Shown here one piece after another: positions 62,201 to 64,000 of a stretch of 64,000 nucleotides of DNA. The notes beneath the pieces are model-generated. The model saw only the letters and a list, made by a program, of their open reading frames with translations, did no database searches and was not told where the DNA came from. A program made the translations under genes and the position numbers. The stretch covers positions 2,105,302 to 2,169,301 of the forward strand of contig NW_003101675.1 in assembly GCF_000003855.2 (NCBI RefSeq), in the 5' to 3' direction. The number at the start of each line of letters is the position of its first letter. The stretch's first letter is position 1. The DNA comes from Blastomyces gilchristii SLH14081. Taxonomy: Eukaryota; Ascomycota; Eurotiomycetes; Onygenales; Ajellomycetaceae.

Positions 62201-64000
62201 AAAGTTTTTTTCTTTTTATATTAGTTAATTATAAGTTTATAATTATTAATAATTGAAATTAATTTTAAGTTTTTAAAAATTATTGTATAAGTTGTAATCA
62301 AGTCAGAAATAATATATATATATATATATATTTAACTATCATGATTCACAAATCACTATAATGTATAAGTATCAACATTTTTTCAACATTGATATTTATA
62401 ATATTAATATATTTTTAATGATATTATCTGATAATGTAATTTGATAATACTCTCTTTTACAATATTAATATATTTCAAGAAATATAATAGAGATTAATCA
62501 AGATTATTTATTTACTTTTATACATTGATGATATTCAATCTGAGTTAGTACTAAAATTATAACTAAGTTAAGAAATAAGATTATTTTCTTTTATATTAAT
62601 TCTTCTTACACACATCAGTGATCAGTTATTGAAAATAAATTATTATCTTTTTTAAATTATTATTATATCTTCTGAATTCACTTCTTTCACTTCTTTTACT
62701 TCTATTGAAGATCTACAAACTCTTTAAGAAATCACTGTGAATCACAAAGTCTATATTATTTATAATTCAACACAGAATACTCTCTTTCAATCATAATAAA
62801 TAACTACTTCATTCTTCATATCTGATTTCAGAGCATGAAATTTATGAAAAACTCAACACAAACACTGAGATGAATTATGAAATAATTATTAATAGATTAT
62901 ATTATAGATTACTGAAGAGTTATCTCTCTGCTGCAATTACTACAACTTCATTCAGAAATATTCATTATAAACTGATCATGACTTTGAAGAAATTTTCTGA
63001 CATCTGAAGTCATCAGAATGCAGATAATAAAAGAAAAATAATCAGAAAATTACTACTGAGCTGATAAGTTACTCTATCAGATAATGATTTTTGATTATAC
63101 TAACTTTCTAATTTGAAGAAAATTATGTGAAAATAATCATGTATCAGTACTCTGATTTCATAACTCTTATCTGATAACTTCTGTGAATAATTACTTTATA
63201 TATATATATCTCTGAATCTTTCTCTTTAATCAATTGAAAACTCTGAATTCTGAACACTTCTTCAAATGCTTAATTTCAATCTTCATATTTCACATCAATT
63301 CTATCTTCAGTTCAATCTTAAGACACACTACAAAGTTAATATATAATATCTAGAATCAGAGTTGAAGAATTATTGAAGAGTATTTCTCACAGTGAATGTA
63401 TAAACTAGTATAAATAATCTTACATTTATAAGAGTTATATGTTATTATATTAATAAGAACTGAACTTATCAAGAGACATTAATTGAATTTAAATCATTAA
63501 TCAGTAGTTATACTGAGAATTATATAACAGAGATATTAATAACTGTGATTAAAAATAACTATTAAAATATTAGTCTCAGTCTTCTTACAATTATAACTGA
63601 TAATGCTGTGAATAACTATACTATAATAAAGAGCTTGAAGCAAAAATTGACTTTGTATTTCTAAAATAATAAACAAGGTCATATTCTCTGTATTGCTCAT
63701 ATGATTCAACTTGTAATACAAACACTGATAAAGAATCTTAATATTGAGATGAAGAATAATGAGATAACTGATTCTTGAGATGAGAATAAGATGAAAGTGA
63801 TTACTCAAGTAACTTTTATATTCACTTTATAAAAGATAATGTTTTTTAACAACACTTTTTAATATTACTTTTTAATAATGCTTTTTAATAACACTACTGT
63901 TAATTTTGAATAGATTGACTAATAATTTAAATATCACAGATTTGAAACATTGCTATTATAATTTATATCTTCTCTAAATAATAATAATAATTTCATGATA
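59268..64000 (-). mobile_element. L1-DNA copy 2, inverted and running off the window
   Basis: It starts TAGACTGATCGTGTGACC, the reverse complement of the right end of copy 1, and matches copy 1 backwards through 40,311-37,401, 29,086-28,113 and 19,404 to about 18,870 at the window edge. The candidate left target duplication is ATCAGAAG (59,260-59,267); its partner lies outside the window. It lacks M-a, Gypsy A and Gypsy B. The site matching Gypsy B is intact near 62,495 and that matching M-a near 63,470. The 61 residues read from 60,773-60,588 are nearly identical to those from 38,777-38,962 in copy 1, showing close relationship, although both frames are probably antisense shadows. Confidence 0.92.
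61083..61704. repeat. 311-bp tandem duplication, copy 2 only
   Basis: Two head-to-tail units of 311 bp, each beginning ATTCTGCAGTTCTGCG. Copy 1 has the unit once (complement of about 38,150-38,475). The two units differ by scattered transitions, so the duplication predates at least part of the mutation load. Confidence 0.85.

Larger units (their letters stand above)
16830..64000. other. AT-rich, RIP-like mutated nested-transposon block
   Basis: At least 47 kb (open to the right) of very AT-rich DNA with almost no CG and almost no GG/CC, in contrast to the left 16.8 kb. Apart from short fragments, it resolves into interrupted transposons: two copies of a DNA transposon, three MITEs, four Gypsy LTR elements, a LINE remnant and a SINE. 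Trp codons read TGA, Gln codons often read TAA or TAG, and no transposon frame is intact. The pattern fits repeat-induced point mutation or a related C-to-T process acting on duplicated DNA. Confidence 0.95.

Noticed and set aside
16830..64000. Mitochondrial or organellar origin of the AT-rich block
   Set aside because: It contains nuclear Gypsy, LINE and SINE elements with target duplications, TGA arises from mutated TGG, and the block joins normal nuclear DNA directly.

Overview
The window looks like a chromosome segment of a filamentous ascomycete, probably an Onygenales or other Eurotiomycete genome of the two-compartment (GC-normal / AT-rich) type. Reasons: short introns (about 64-118 nt) with GTAAGT/GTATGT-type donors, Pezizomycotina-type protein versions, and a sharp switch at about position 16,830 to very AT-rich DNA full of stop-ridden transposons that carry a RIP-like C-to-T mutation load. 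No prokaryotic feature, no CRISPR array and no convincing functional tRNA or rRNA gene was seen.

Region 1 (1-16,830, ordinary GC): few genes, widely spaced. On the minus strand at 778-1990 is a four-exon NT-C2 (EEIG1/EHBP1-type) domain protein whose second exon is only 24 nt. At 2441-2860 (+) is a small coiled-coil hypothetical protein. At 3737-4225 (-) is a small secreted protein whose expected ATG start reads ATA. An approximately 8.1-8.5 kb stretch follows in which I find no gene; it ends in a pyrimidine-rich leader with a (CTT)n tract in front of a hypothetical protein at 12,733-13,788 (+). At 16,292-16,664 (-) is the U2 snRNP splicing factor SF3b5, whose start codon is only about 170 bp from the AT-rich block.

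Region 2 (about 16,830-64,000): a nested transposon block of at least 47 kb in which nearly every insertion can be resolved by its target-site duplication. The oldest layer I can resolve contains a LINE remnant (+ strand, about 40,320-44,323). A 5.8 kb DNA transposon with TAGACTG-type ends and 8-bp duplications ('L1-DNA', 17,473-40,311) sits in this older layer. Inside it lie a 0.5 kb MITE of the same family (M-a) and a 7.8 kb Gypsy element (B). M-a carries Gypsy A, and Gypsy A carries an almost unmutated tRNA-derived SINE. Gypsy B carries MITE M-b. To the right is a different Gypsy element (D, 44,329-58,390), interrupted by MITE M-c and by Gypsy C. A second, inverted copy of L1-DNA (59,268 to beyond 64,000) lacks the nested insertions and supplies empty sites that confirm the reconstruction.

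Mutation pattern: GG/CC and CG dinucleotides are nearly gone from the block while CA/TG remain common. Tryptophan codons have become TGA, and the reverse transcriptase YLDD motif is destroyed in Gypsy A, B and C but not in D. The outer ends of every LTR element are spared while the matching inner LTR ends are mutated. All positions come from reading by eye; no alignment or database search was run.
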